Assembly: GCF_020616515.1 (NCBI RefSeq)
Contig: NZ_CP085135.1
Coordinates: forward strand, 2,294,001-2,358,000
Source of the DNA: Mesorhizobium sp. PAMC28654
Lineage (GTDB): Bacteria > Pseudomonadota > Alphaproteobacteria > Rhizobiales > Rhizobiaceae
Reading direction: 5' to 3'
DNA: 64,000 nucleotides
Part shown: in pieces, positions 17,334 to 26,030 of the stretch
Numbering within the stretch: the stretch's first letter is position 1
How the letters are laid out: each line of letters starts with the position of its first letter
Position numbers and translations under genes: made by a program
The notes under the pieces: model-generated
Databases searched by the model: none
What the model saw: the letters and a program-made list of their open reading frames with translations, nothing else
What the model was told of the DNA's origin: nothing

Positions 17334-18462
17334 GCCCGCCAAGGCGCAAAACGCGCTCGAACTGAACGATCTGTCGGTCGCCTACCGTGTCGCCGGCCGC
17401 AATCGGGCGGTGCTGCGCAACCTCAGCCTCACGATCGGCCAGGGCGAAGCCTATGGGCTGGTCGGCGAATCCGGCTGCGGCAAATCCACCGTCGCGCTCA
17501 CCGTCGTGCGCTATCTGCCCAGAAACGGCTCGATCACCGGCGGCGCGATCTCGCTCGACGGCAAGGACGTCATGAAACTGGACGGCGAGGCCTTGCGACG
17601 CGCCCGCGCCGAAAGCGTCTCGATGGTCTACCAGGATCCGGGCAAGGCACTGAACCCGTCGATCCGCATCGGCCGTCAGCTGACCGAAATCTTCGAGCTT
17701 GGCGGCATAAATGGTCAGGCCGCCGAGGACCGTGCGATCGCTATGCTGAACCGCGTGCGCATCTCCGATCCAAAGAGCGTCATGCAGCGCTATCCGCACC
17801 AGCTTTCGGGCGGCATGCAGCAGCGCGTGGCGATTGCCATGGCGTTGGCCAACGACCCCTCGATGCTGATCCTCGACGAGCCGACCACCGGGCTTGATGC
17901 GACGGTGGAGGCCGAGGTGCTCGACCTCATCGCGCAGCTCAGGCAGGAACTGTCTGCGTCGATCCTGTTCATCAGCCACAATCTCGCGGTCGTCTCCAAC
18001 ATGTGCGACCGGGTTGGCGTGCTCTACGCCGGCATGCTGGTGGAGGAAGGGCCGACGGATGTCGTGTTCAACGATCCGCGCCATCCCTATACGGTGGCGC
18101 TGCTGCGCTGCCTGCCGCGCGGCGGACAGCGCAAGGACCAGGGCCGCCTCGACACCATTCCGGGGTTTCTGCCGGGCATTGGTGTGGCTATCAAGGGCTG
18201 CGCCTTCGCCGACCGCTGTGCCTTGGCCGACGACCGCTGCCGCACCGAATTGCCGCCGCTCTATGATCTGAGTGACGAGCGCGGGAAGCGCTTGTCACGC
18301 TGCTTCCATCACGACAAGGCGCAATCGCTGCCACGCGACACCGAGCGAGGTGGCGACGCCGCCAAAGGTGGCAGCAACGCCCGTGTTGCGTGTCGCGGGG
18401 CTGAACAAGACCTATGCCAGCCATGGCCATCCCTTGCGCGCCGTCAAGGATGTCTCACTTGA
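17326..18462 (+). CDS. Peptide-type ABC transporter ATP-binding protein (OppD/DppD-like)
   Basis: ATG 17326 has GGAG 6 bases upstream and overlaps the permease stop. The frame gives Walker [10 protein letters not shown], signature LSGGMQQ, Walker B LILDEPTTGLD, and the C-terminal oligopeptide-transporter cysteine region (CAFADRC, then DDRC and SRCFHH), which in relatives can bind an iron-sulfur cluster. The family part ends at about residue 332. The remaining roughly 45 residues are low-complexity, lie over the start of the next gene in another frame, and may be an unselected read-through tail. It powers uptake with the partner ATPase downstream. Confidence 0.9.
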   Translation: MTKPAKAQNALELNDLSVAYRVAGRNRAVLRNLSLTIGQGEAYGLVGESGCGKSTVALTVVRYLPRNGSITGGAISLDGKDVMKLDGEALRRARAESVSMVYQDPGKALNPSIRIGRQLTEIFELGGINGQAAEDRAIAMLNRVRISDPKSVMQRYPHQLSGGMQQRVAIAMALANDPSMLILDEPTTGLDATVEAEVLDLIAQLRQELSASILFISHNLAVVSNMCDRVGVLYAGMLVEEGPTDVVFNDPRHPYTVALLRCLPRGGQRKDQGRLDTIPGFLPGIGVAIKGCAFADRCALADDRCRTELPPLYDLSDERGKRLSRCFHHDKAQSLPRDTERGGDAAKGGSNARVACRGAEQDLCQPWPSLARRQGCLT

Positions 18463-19366
18463 TCTGCGGCCCGGCGAGACGCTGGGGCTGGTCGGCGAAT
18501 CCGGCAGCGGCAAGACGACTTTCGCCAGGCTGCTGCTTGGCCTTGTGACGCCCGATGATGGCGGCACCATCGAACTCGAGGGCAAGGCACTGGCGCCGAA
18601 GCTGGAGAACCGCGGCGACGATCAGGTCAAGGCGATGCAGATCGTCTTCCAGAACCCGGATTCGGCACTCAACCGCTCGCATTCGATCCGCCACATCCTC
18701 GGCCGCGCATTGAGGCGGCTGGCCGGCCTCTCCGGCAAGGCGCAGCAGGCGCGCCTCGACGACCTCGTCCGCTCGGTACGCCTCACCGAACGGCATCTGG
18801 CCGTCAAGCCACGGCAGCTCTCAGGCGGGCTGAAACAGCGCGTCGCCATTGCGCGTGCCTTCGCCGGTGATCCCCGCATCGTCGTCTGCGACGAGCCGAC
18901 CTCGGCGCTTGACGTCTCCGTGCAGGCGGCGATCCTCAACCTGCTTGCCGACCTGCAACAAAAGGAAGACGTCAGCTACATCTTCATCTCGCACGATCTT
19001 GGCGTCGTGCGTTACCTCTCCGACAAGATCGCAGTGCTCTATCTCGGCCGCATCATGGAGATCGGACCATCGGAAGACGTCTTCTCCGGACCGCATCATC
19101 CCTATACCGAAGCACTGCTGTCGGCCGTGCCAAAACTCGACCAGACCGAGACCGCGCGCATTCGTCTCGACGGCGAAATTCCCAGCGCCACCAACCCGCC
19201 ATCGGGCTGCGTCTTCCACACACGCTGCCCGCGCAAGATCGGCCCGATCTGCGAGCAGCAGGAGCCGCCGCTGGCCGAGGCGCAGCCTGGTCATTCAATC
19301 CGCTGCCACATCCCATATGCGGAGCTCGCGAGGTTGCAGAAGGGGCTCGCGACCGAGCCGGCATAA
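18350..19366 (+). CDS. Peptide-type ABC transporter ATP-binding protein (OppF/DppF-like)
   Basis: No ATG is available. GTG at 18350, 18368 or 18383 all precede the first conserved strand (PVLRVAGLNKTYASHG), and a GTG at 18272 is also open. I use 18350, which leaves about 110 bases of overlap with the upstream ATPase gene. The protein has Walker A GESGSGKTT, signature LSGGLKQ, Walker B VVCDEPTSALD and the C-terminal cysteine motif (FHTRCPRKIGPICEQ). It is the second ATPase of the importer and the last gene of the operon; a decayed gene fragment follows. Confidence 0.88.
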   Translation: MATPPKVAATPVLRVAGLNKTYASHGHPLRAVKDVSLDLRPGETLGLVGESGSGKTTFARLLLGLVTPDDGGTIELEGKALAPKLENRGDDQVKAMQIVFQNPDSALNRSHSIRHILGRALRRLAGLSGKAQQARLDDLVRSVRLTERHLAVKPRQLSGGLKQRVAIARAFAGDPRIVVCDEPTSALDVSVQAAILNLLADLQQKEDVSYIFISHDLGVVRYLSDKIAVLYLGRIMEIGPSEDVFSGPHHPYTEALLSAVPKLDQTETARIRLDGEIPSATNPPSGCVFHTRCPRKIGPICEQQEPPLAEAQPGHSIRCHIPYAELARLQKGLATEPA

Positions 19367-19378
19367 CGAGTATCGCCA

Positions 19379-19828
19379 TGGATTCTCGTGCGGCCTGGCC
19401 GGTCACACGAGGAGATCTTCGTCCACGCTCGTGATCCGTTACGCCGGGTCGACTGCCTGTCGTCCTCGCGGGGGGTGCAGGTCATTCTCGACGGCGAGCA
19501 GGTCGCCGATTCTCGGCGTGGCGTGTTCCTGTTCGAGACCGGCCATACGGTGCGCCACTGCCTGCCGATCTCCGACACTCGGCTCGATATGTTCGCGCCC
19601 AGCCGCTACATCTCGCGCTGCCCTTGCAAGGGCATCTCCAACTACTACCATGTGACGACGGCCACCAAGCGCCACGAGAACCTGGTCTGGTACTATCCCT
19701 AGCCGGTCCATGAAGCAGAACGCATCAAGGGCCTTGTATGCTTCCATCACGAGCTGGTCGACAAGATCATCGTCGACGGCGTCGAAATACCGAAGGAAGC
19801 CACGGCCGCATCGGACGGTTATTTTTGA
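19379..19828 (+). pseudogene. DUF427-domain protein remnant, truncated and with an internal stop
   Basis: The frame reads LVRPGRSHEEIFVHARDP, then RGVQVILDGEQVADSRRGVF, LFETGHTVRHCLP and RCPCKGISNYYHV. This is the C-terminal domain of two-domain DUF427 proteins, recognised from the HARDP, VADS, LLFETG and CPYKG landmarks. A TAG at 19700-19702 interrupts it after NLVWYYP. The same frame then continues with a recognisable end (GLVCFHHELVDKIIVDG) to a TGA at 19826. The N-terminal domain is missing and no start is credible. It is a decayed gene of unknown function next to the transporter operon. Confidence 0.7.
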
Positions 19829-19932
19829 GCATATAGGTCGCGGCCCAACGGTTGTTTCCGGTCCACACTGGGGGCCAATCGACATAACCCAAGTCCAGGC
19901 CCGAGATTCTACAATCGACATGGCATTAGCCG

Positions 19933-19976
19933 TTGCGCGACATAAACGTTGGTATATATAATTTCATCTCATGAAA
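19933..19976 (+). promoter_or_regulatory. Candidate promoter with operator-like palindrome upstream of tmoX
   Basis: TTGCGC (19933-19938) and a perfect TATAAT (19957-19962) are spaced 18 bases apart. A palindrome, TTTCAT-CTC-ATGAAA (19962-19976), covers the expected transcription start near 19969. The next gene, tmoX, starts 320 bases later, so the transcript would have a long leader. From 19830 to 20288 I see no gene and no riboswitch I recognise. Confidence 0.5.
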
Positions 19977-20288
19977 ATGGCTTCGGCGGTCGCGTTATTT
20001 GCCAAAGCTGCAGCCGAGATCATGGGACATTGATGGCTCGCGGATTTCAGAGCACGGCAAAGCCGACCGACCAGCGGATTACTGCCTTGGCAGTGATCCA
20101 TCGGCAGTCATGACGCCGGCCCCTCCGGCACAACATCGTCATCACGGAACTGAGCACCACTTCGCTTGCACGGATCTGAGCCGCGCTTGGAGAGCTGGCG
20201 CCAATGAGCTTGCGCAAACATCAGTCATAACAAAACAAAAAACGCAGGACGGGAACGAACGATAACCCCAGCTTGAAGGAGAACAAGC

Positions 20289-21260
20289 ATGTCAATTCGA
20301 AGCCATCTATCGAAATTATCCATCGGCGCTTTCGCGCTCGCCGCCAGCCTGTCGATGTCGGCCGCTCATGCCGCGGCACCCGAATCCAACGACCCGATCA
20401 AGATCGCGCTGTTCGACTGGACCAGCGTCAACCTCAACGCCAGGATACTTGGCGGCATCCTGGAAAAACTCGGCTACACGGTCGAATATCCGACCGCCGA
20501 CTACCTCTCCAGCCTGACCACAGGCCTCACCAATGGCGATCTCGATGTCGGAATGGAATTCTGGGATACGACCGCCGGCGAAGCCATGAAGGCATCCGAT
20601 GCGACCGGGCAGACCGAACGCCTTGGCAAGCTCGGCCCCAAGGCCAAGGAGGAGTGGTGGTTTCCCGAGTACATGAAGGAGAAATGCCCGGGCTTGCCCA
20701 ACTGGGAAGCGCTGAAGGACCCGAAATGCGCCGCGGCCTTCTCGACCGCGGAGACGGCACCCAAGGGTCGTTATCTCGGCGGCCCGGTGACCTGGGAAGG
20801 TTTTGACGACGAGCGTGTCGAGGCGCTGAAGCTGCCCTTCACCGTCATCCATGCCGGCACCGATGCGGCGATGTTCGCGGAACTCGATTCAGCCTACCAG
20901 CGCAAGGCGCCGATCATGCTGTGGATCTATTCGCCGCACTGGGCGCCGGCCAAGTACAAGGGCGAATGGGTTGAATTCCCCGAATATACGCCCGAGTGCT
21001 ACAACGACCCGAAATGGGGCGTGAATCCCGACGCCAAATATGACTGCGGCAAGCCGCATGGCGAGATCTGGAAATACTCCTGGTCCGGCATGAAGGACAA
21101 ATGGCCTGTCGCCTACAAGGTGGCGAAGAACTACACGATCGATACCGACGAGCTCAACAAGATGAGCGGCGAGGTCGATCTCGACGGCAAGAAGCCGGAA
21201 GACGTCGCCGCCGCCTGGATCGCCGCGCACGAGGCCGACTGGAAAACCTGGGCCGAGTAG
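20289..21260 (+). CDS. tmoX: TMAO ABC transporter substrate-binding protein (TmoX-like, OpuAC family)
   Basis: 323 residues with a Sec signal peptide (cleavage near AHA-AA, residues 25-30). The mature protein is an OpuAC-type quaternary-amine binding fold. Segments such as EEWWFPEYMKEKCPGLP, GRYLGGPVTW and VIHAGTDAAMFAEL closely resemble, from memory, the TMAO-binding protein TmoX of Ruegeria, with its Trp-rich aromatic cage (EFWDTT, EEWW, VTWEGF, SPHWAP). An AAGGAG-type ribosome site precedes the ATG. It is followed by the ATPase and permease genes and then by tmm, consistent with TMAO import. Glycine betaine or choline is the alternative ligand. Confidence 0.82.
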   Translation: MSIRSHLSKLSIGAFALAASLSMSAAHAAAPESNDPIKIALFDWTSVNLNARILGGILEKLGYTVEYPTADYLSSLTTGLTNGDLDVGMEFWDTTAGEAMKASDATGQTERLGKLGPKAKEEWWFPEYMKEKCPGLPNWEALKDPKCAAAFSTAETAPKGRYLGGPVTWEGFDDERVEALKLPFTVIHAGTDAAMFAELDSAYQRKAPIMLWIYSPHWAPAKYKGEWVEFPEYTPECYNDPKWGVNPDAKYDCGKPHGEIWKYSWSGMKDKWPVAYKVAKNYTIDTDELNKMSGEVDLDGKKPEDVAAAWIAAHEADWKTWAE

Positions 21261-21283
21261 TCGTTCCCGACTGGAAATTGCGG

Positions 21284-21307
21284 GACCTGGCCCTTAGCGG
21301 CCGGGTC
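21284..21307 (+). promoter_or_regulatory. Intercistronic stem-loop between tmoX and tmoV
   Basis: A 9-bp stem (21284-21292 with 21299-21307, including one G-U pair) closes a 6-base loop. There is no T-run, so it is more likely an mRNA-stabilising element than a terminator. It parallels the hairpin after the other binding-protein gene at 15461. Confidence 0.45.
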
Positions 21308-21336
21308 TCTATCCCATATTCCAGAAGGACGATCGA

Positions 21337-22416
21337 ATGACGGACGAGACTGAACAGGCGCCTGAAGCAGCGGGCAAGGATGCCCGCCCGGTCAAGCTTG
21401 CCTGTCGAAATGTATGGAAACTGTTCGGATCGAACGCGGCCAATTTCATCCGCCAGCGCGACGGCAAGGCAAGCGCGGCCGACGTCGCGGCTGCGGGGCT
21501 GGTCGGTGCGGTGCGCGCCGTCGATCTCGAAATCCGCCAGGGCGAGATCTTCATCATCATGGGCCTGTCCGGTTCCGGCAAGTCGACGCTGGTGCGCTGC
21601 ATGTCCAGGCTGGTCGAGCCGACCCATGGCACGGTTGAATTCGAAGGCAAGGACCTGCTCAAGATTTCAGATGCCGCGCTGATCGAGTTGCGGCGCCACC
21701 GGATGGGCATGGTGTTCCAGAACTTTGCGCTGCTGCCGCATCTCAACGTGCTCGACAACATCGCCTTTCCGCTGAGCATCCAGGGACAGGACCGGGCGAC
21801 GCGCGAGGCACGGGCGCGCGAAGTGATCGAACTCGTCGGCCTGCGAGGCCGCGAGCATTTCTATCCGCGCGAGCTTTCCGGCGGCCAGCAGCAGCGTGTC
21901 GGCATCGCCCGCAGCCTGGCGACAAAACCGGAAATCTGGTTTCTCGACGAGCCATTCTCGGCGCTCGATCCGCTGATCCGCCGCGAGATGCAGGACGAGT
22001 TGATGCGGCTGCAGACAATGCTGCACAAGACCATCGTCTTCATCACCCATGATTTCGACGAGGCGATCCGGCTGGCGGACCGCGTCGCCATCATGAAGGA
22101 CGGCGAAGTCATCCAGATCGGCACGCCGGAACAACTGGTGGTCCATCCGGCGACCGACTATGTCGCCGAATTCACCCGCGACGTCGACCGCGCCAAGGTG
22201 ATCTCGGCGCGCAGCCTGATGCGTGCCTGCAAAGGCTCGGAGCATGGCGGCACGGTGGCGCCGGATGCCAAGATCGCCAGCTTCTCAGCTGGTATCGTTG
22301 CGGCAGGCAAGCCCTTCGCGGTGGTCAACGGCACCGGCAAGCCGATCGGCGAGGTGACGCCGCAAGCGGTGATTGATCTTCTGGCCGGCATTGATCGGCG
22401 GAGGGCCGGCGCATGA
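21337..22416 (+). CDS. tmoV: TMAO/betaine ABC transporter ATP-binding protein (TmoV/ProV-like)
   Basis: 359 residues. The N-terminal ProV-type extension (VWKLFGSNAANFI) is followed by Walker A GLSGSGKST, signature LSGGQQQ and Walker B WFLDEPFSALD, and by FITHDFDEA with the switch His. After residue 275, where ProV has paired CBS domains, only a short C-terminal region remains (VNGTGKPIGEVTPQAVIDLL), compatible with one degenerate or partial CBS motif. The stop overlaps the ATG of the permease gene by 4 bases. It energises quaternary amine or N-oxide uptake with TmoX and TmoW. Confidence 0.85.
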   Translation: MTDETEQAPEAAGKDARPVKLACRNVWKLFGSNAANFIRQRDGKASAADVAAAGLVGAVRAVDLEIRQGEIFIIMGLSGSGKSTLVRCMSRLVEPTHGTVEFEGKDLLKISDAALIELRRHRMGMVFQNFALLPHLNVLDNIAFPLSIQGQDRATREARAREVIELVGLRGREHFYPRELSGGQQQRVGIARSLATKPEIWFLDEPFSALDPLIRREMQDELMRLQTMLHKTIVFITHDFDEAIRLADRVAIMKDGEVIQIGTPEQLVVHPATDYVAEFTRDVDRAKVISARSLMRACKGSEHGGTVAPDAKIASFSAGIVAAGKPFAVVNGTGKPIGEVTPQAVIDLLAGIDRRRAGA

Positions 22417-24395
22417 CGGTGACGGCAAGCGCCAGCGAAGCAAGATCGCGTCCGGCCCAGACCTGGCTGCTGGTCTGGGCCCTGGCGCTTGCGGCTGTGC
22501 TGGTCGTGTTCCTGCTGCAAGATCGCCTGCCCTGGGCGGTGAACTATCCGGCCAATGCGATCGTGCCTGTCGCCGACTGGGTCAGCGCGTTGATGGGCTG
22601 GATCAAGTCGAACCTGTCGTGGCTGACCCGTTCGATCACCGCGGTGCTCGGCGTACCGCTCGACTTCGCGCTCAATCTCCTGGCCAAGAACTTCAAGATC
22701 GGTCACGGCGCGGACGCCTATATCCTGCCACGCCTCTCCTGGGTCGGGGTGTGCGCCGTCGCCTTCCTCGCCGGACATGCCGCCGGCGGCCGCAAGCTCG
22801 GCATGCTGGTTGGCGGTTGTTTCCTCTACATCGCGCTGTTCGGCCAATGGACGAGCGCGATGCTGACGCTGGCGCTGATCTCCATCGCGGTGCCGTTCTG
22901 CATCGTCACCGGGCTGTTCGCCGGCATCTGGGCATGGCGCAAGCCGTGGGCCGAAAGGCTTGTCGTCTCCCCAGCGCTTGACCTGATGCAGACAATCCCG
23001 ACCTTCGCCTATCTGATCCCGATGCTGCTGCTGTTCGGCAACAGCCCGGTGTCGGCAATGATCGCAACCGCGATCTTCGCCACGCCGCCGATGGTGCGGG
23101 CAACGATGCTCGGCCTGTCGCGGGTGCCGACCGAGATCGACGATTTCAGCGAGATGGCCGGGTGCACCGCGCGGCAGAAACTGTGGCGGGTATTGCTGCC
23201 CTCGGCACGGCCGACGCTGATGGTCGGCGTCAACCAGGTCATCATGCTGGCGCTGAACATGGTGATCATCGCCTCGATGATCGGCGCCGGCGGCCTCGGC
23301 TACGACGTGCTCCTGGCCTTGCGCGCGCTGAAGGTCGGCGAGGCGATGGAAGCCGGCCTAGCCATTGTCGCGCTCGCCATCGCGCTCGACCGGCTGAGCC
23401 AGGCCATCGCGCGCAAGCAGGCAAAGGGCCATGTCCATCAGGAAGTGAGCCCGAGCATCTGGCGGCGCTACCCCACGCTGACGCTGGCCATCGCCATACT
23501 TGCCACCACCACGCTGCTTGGCCTGTTCATGCCAGCCTTCGCGGCTGTGCCGAAAGCAATCACCTTCACCACCGCGCCGCTGTGGAAGGCGGCGGTGAAC
23601 TGGGTGACGATCAACTTCTTCGACACGATCGAAGCGTTTCGCGTGGCGCTGATACTCAACGTGCTGAACCCGCTGCGCGCCTTCTGCGAGGGGTTTCCGT
23701 GGCTGGGCGCGGTGTTCCTGCTTGGCCTTGCCGGCTATCAGCTCTCGGGACTGCGCCTGGCTGCCCTTGTCGCCGGATTGACCGCTTTTTGCGCTGTCAC
23801 CGGACTGTGGGAAAAGACCATGGCGACGGTCTATCTGTGCGGTATCTCCGCCTTCATCGCCTGCCTGATCGGCATTCCGATCGGGCTGATGGCCGCGCGC
23901 GGCGACCGCTTCGAGAAAATCGTCACGCCGATCATCGACACGCTGCAGGTGCTGCCCTCCTTCTGCTTCATCATTCCAGTGGTGATGCTGTTTCGGGTCG
24001 GCGACGTCACCGCCATGATCGCCACCGTCGCGTTCGCCGTGGTGCCCGCGATCCGCTACACCAATCACGGCATCCGGCAGGTGCCGCCAGCGTTGATCGA
24101 GGCTGCAAAAGTTTCGGGCTGCACGCCGCGCCAGACCTTCTTTCGCGTGCAGTTGCCGCTGGCGCTGCCGGAAATCATGCTCGGCGTCAACCAGACGATC
24201 CTGATGGCGCTGGCGATGATCATCATCTGCGCCATGGTCGGCACGCGCGATCTTGGCCAGGAAGTGTTCATCGCGCTGTCCAAGGCCGATTCCGGCCGTG
24301 GCATTGTCGCGGGCCTCGCCATCGCCTTCATCGGCATCGTCGCCGACCGGCTGTTCAACGCCTGGACGGCGAAGGCGCGGGCGAGGCTGGGGTAG
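22413..24395 (+). CDS. tmoW: TMAO/betaine ABC transporter permease, two fused permease domains (TmoW-like)
   Basis: 660 residues, about twice the length of a ProW permease. Two BPD_transp_1 units are fused. Each has its own EAA-like coupling loop: EMAGCTARQKLWRVLLPSA at about residues 248-266, and KVSGCTPRQTFFRVQLPLA at about 565-583. There are many hydrophobic helices between and around them. A single chain can therefore form both halves of the channel. This duplicated permease is the form I associate with TMAO transporters next to tmm/tdm. The gene ends 15 bases from the convergent tmm stop. Confidence 0.85.
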   Translation: MTVTASASEARSRPAQTWLLVWALALAAVLVVFLLQDRLPWAVNYPANAIVPVADWVSALMGWIKSNLSWLTRSITAVLGVPLDFALNLLAKNFKIGHGADAYILPRLSWVGVCAVAFLAGHAAGGRKLGMLVGGCFLYIALFGQWTSAMLTLALISIAVPFCIVTGLFAGIWAWRKPWAERLVVSPALDLMQTIPTFAYLIPMLLLFGNSPVSAMIATAIFATPPMVRATMLGLSRVPTEIDDFSEMAGCTARQKLWRVLLPSARPTLMVGVNQVIMLALNMVIIASMIGAGGLGYDVLLALRALKVGEAMEAGLAIVALAIALDRLSQAIARKQAKGHVHQEVSPSIWRRYPTLTLAIAILATTTLLGLFMPAFAAVPKAITFTTAPLWKAAVNWVTINFFDTIEAFRVALILNVLNPLRAFCEGFPWLGAVFLLGLAGYQLSGLRLAALVAGLTAFCAVTGLWEKTMATVYLCGISAFIACLIGIPIGLMAARGDRFEKIVTPIIDTLQVLPSFCFIIPVVMLFRVGDVTAMIATVAFAVVPAIRYTNHGIRQVPPALIEAAKVSGCTPRQTFFRVQLPLALPEIMLGVNQTILMALAMIIICAMVGTRDLGQEVFIALSKADSGRGIVAGLAIAFIGIVADRLFNAWTAKARARLG

Positions 24396-24410
24396 TCCGA
24401 AGCGCGACGG

Positions 24411-25769
24411 CTACTCCGCCGCCACGCCTTTGACTTCCAGATAGCTCTCCATCGAGTCGTCCAGCGCCTGCAGCCAGGGCGTGTGGTGCAGCGGCGCCAT
24501 GGTGCCGGTCATCAGCGAGCGGTAGGCGTGGTCGCGGAAGCTCATGATGTCTTCCATCTTGTGGTGTTCCCACTCCATGAAGGTCTGGTTGACCGCCTCG
24601 ACGTCGAAGCCCGGATAGTCGGTCTGCTCCATCAATTCCTTGGTATAGTCGCCCTGGAACCAGATCATCTGCTCGGCATCCTCAAGCGTTTCCTCACGCG
24701 CGCGCCATTTCGCACCGTGCGCGGCCATCGCCTCGGCCGACGGCAGCTTGATGCGGCCCATGATGACGTCGCGGGCGAACCAGGCCTGCGCGTCGAACAT
24801 GTTGAAGGTGTAGAACTGGTCCTGCATGCCGATGAAGGACAGCTTCTGGTTCTTCTCCCAGACGACGCCCTCATAGAGTCCGTCCGGCCACATGCGATTG
24901 GCGGTCTTGAGCTTCAGATCCTCGGTGAGGAACGGGAAGGAATGCAGATAGCCGGTGCACAGGATGATCGCGTCGACATCCTTGGTGGTGCCATCCTTGA
25001 AATGGGCGGTCTTGCCGACGACCTTCTGCAGCAGCGGCACCTCTTTCCAGTTCTCCGGCCATTTGAAGCCCATCGGCTTGGAGCGATAGCTGGAGGTGAT
25101 CGATTTGGCGCCGTATTTGTAGCATTGCGAGCCAATGTCCTCGGCCGAATAGGAGCGGCCGATGATCAGGATGTCCTTGCCCTTGAACTCCATCGCATCG
25201 CGGAAATCGTGGCTATGCAGGATGCGGCCATTGAAGGTCGAGAAACCTTCGAAATAAGGCACGTTCGGCACCGAGAAATGCCCAGAGGCGACCACGACAT
25301 TGTCGAACTCTTCCGAATAGGTGACGTCATTGGTGCGGTCATGCGCGGTGACGGTGAATTTCTTCGTCTCTTCCGAGAACGTCACCATGCGCACCGGGCT
25401 GTTGAAACGCACCCATTTGCGCAGGCCCGACTTCTCGACGCGGCCCTTGATGTAATCCCACAGCACGGCGCGCGGCGGATAGGAGCCGATCGGCCGGCCG
25501 AAATGCTCCTCGAAAGTATAGTCGGCGAATTCCAGACATTCCTTCGGTCCGTTCGACCAGAGGTAGCGGTACATCGAGCCGTGCACGGGATCGCCATGCT
25601 CATCGAGGCCGGTGCGCCAGGTGTAGTTCCACAGGCCGCCCCAGTCGGACTGCTTCTCGAAGCAGACGATCTCTGGAATGTCGGCGCCCTTGTCGGCCGC
25701 CGACTTGAAGGCTCTGAGCTGTGCCAGACCGGACGGTCCGGCTCCGATGACGGCAACGCGAGTTTTCAT
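24411..25769 (-). CDS. tmm: Trimethylamine monooxygenase (flavin-containing monooxygenase)
   Basis: 452 residues. The FAD-binding motif is [11 protein letters not shown] at residues 8-18. The FMO fingerprint [11 protein letters not shown] is near residue 185, the NADPH motif GRSYSAED near 205, and CTGY near 285. The segment [20 protein letters not shown] is characteristic of bacterial Tmm. The enzyme oxidises trimethylamine to TMAO with NADPH and O2 in the cytosol. The ATG has GGAGG just upstream. It sits between the TmoXVW-like transporter and a divergent cupin regulator. A copy of the recurring ATTTCA-type motif lies 40 bases upstream of its start. Confidence 0.93.
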   Translation of the reverse strand: MKTRVAVIGAGPSGLAQLRAFKSAADKGADIPEIVCFEKQSDWGGLWNYTWRTGLDEHGDPVHGSMYRYLWSNGPKECLEFADYTFEEHFGRPIGSYPPRAVLWDYIKGRVEKSGLRKWVRFNSPVRMVTFSEETKKFTVTAHDRTNDVTYSEEFDNVVVASGHFSVPNVPYFEGFSTFNGRILHSHDFRDAMEFKGKDILIIGRSYSAEDIGSQCYKYGAKSITSSYRSKPMGFKWPENWKEVPLLQKVVGKTAHFKDGTTKDVDAIILCTGYLHSFPFLTEDLKLKTANRMWPDGLYEGVVWEKNQKLSFIGMQDQFYTFNMFDAQAWFARDVIMGRIKLPSAEAMAAHGAKWRAREETLEDAEQMIWFQGDYTKELMEQTDYPGFDVEAVNQTFMEWEHHKMEDIMSFRDHAYRSLMTGTMAPLHHTPWLQALDDSMESYLEVKGVAAE

Positions 25770-25808
25770 TGCAGGCCTCCTATTTTTTTGATTTCCCCAG
25801 CGAAACAA

Positions 25809-25825
25809 ATTTCACTGACAGGACA
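25809..25825. promoter_or_regulatory. Recurring motif, copy 1 (tmm promoter)
   Basis: ATTTCACTGACAGGACA. It shares ATTTCA-Y-N2-W-CAGG with copies at 30708 and 30873 in the dmmD/tdm intergenic region, but is not palindromic. It lies 40 bases upstream of the tmm start and in the tmm/cupin-regulator divergent region, a plausible site for a regulator common to the island. Confidence 0.5.
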
Positions 25826-25988
25826 GTAATTGGCCCTTCGGTGCTGTCAACCGACATCTGAGGGAACTGCATTCGCGCGCGGTGGATTCCTGGCGAAAAA
25901 CCCGCGGCGGCTGCAATCACCGGCCTGGCGCGTGCGACATAAGATGGCTTGCCGTCGCTGTTGCGCTCCTGTACCGGCACCGAATATG

Positions 25989-26003
25989 TTCACCTTGGGT
26001 GAA
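25989..26003. promoter_or_regulatory. Palindrome at the start of the cupin regulator gene
   Basis: TTCACC-TTG-GGTGAA is a perfect inverted repeat ending 27 bases before the chosen start codon (and directly abutting an alternative ATG at 26004). Its place suggests autoregulation by the helix-turn-helix/cupin protein. Confidence 0.5.
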
Positions 26004-26030
26004 ATGAATCTTCAGGGTTCGGGGGCCGAG

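Noticed and set aside
19700..19702. In-frame TAG of the DUF427 gene as a pyrrolysine codon
   Set aside because: No pyl genes are visible, DUF427 proteins do not use pyrrolysine and the N-terminal domain is missing, so a nonsense mutation is simpler.
19962..19976. TTTCAT-CTC-ATGAAA as a fourth copy of the tmm/tdm motif
   Set aside because: It shares only ATTTCAT and lacks CAGG; its own dyad symmetry indicates a different site.
19999..20265. An 88-codon frame in the tmoX leader region
   Set aside because: No ribosome site, no family resemblance and atypical composition; more likely untranslated leader.
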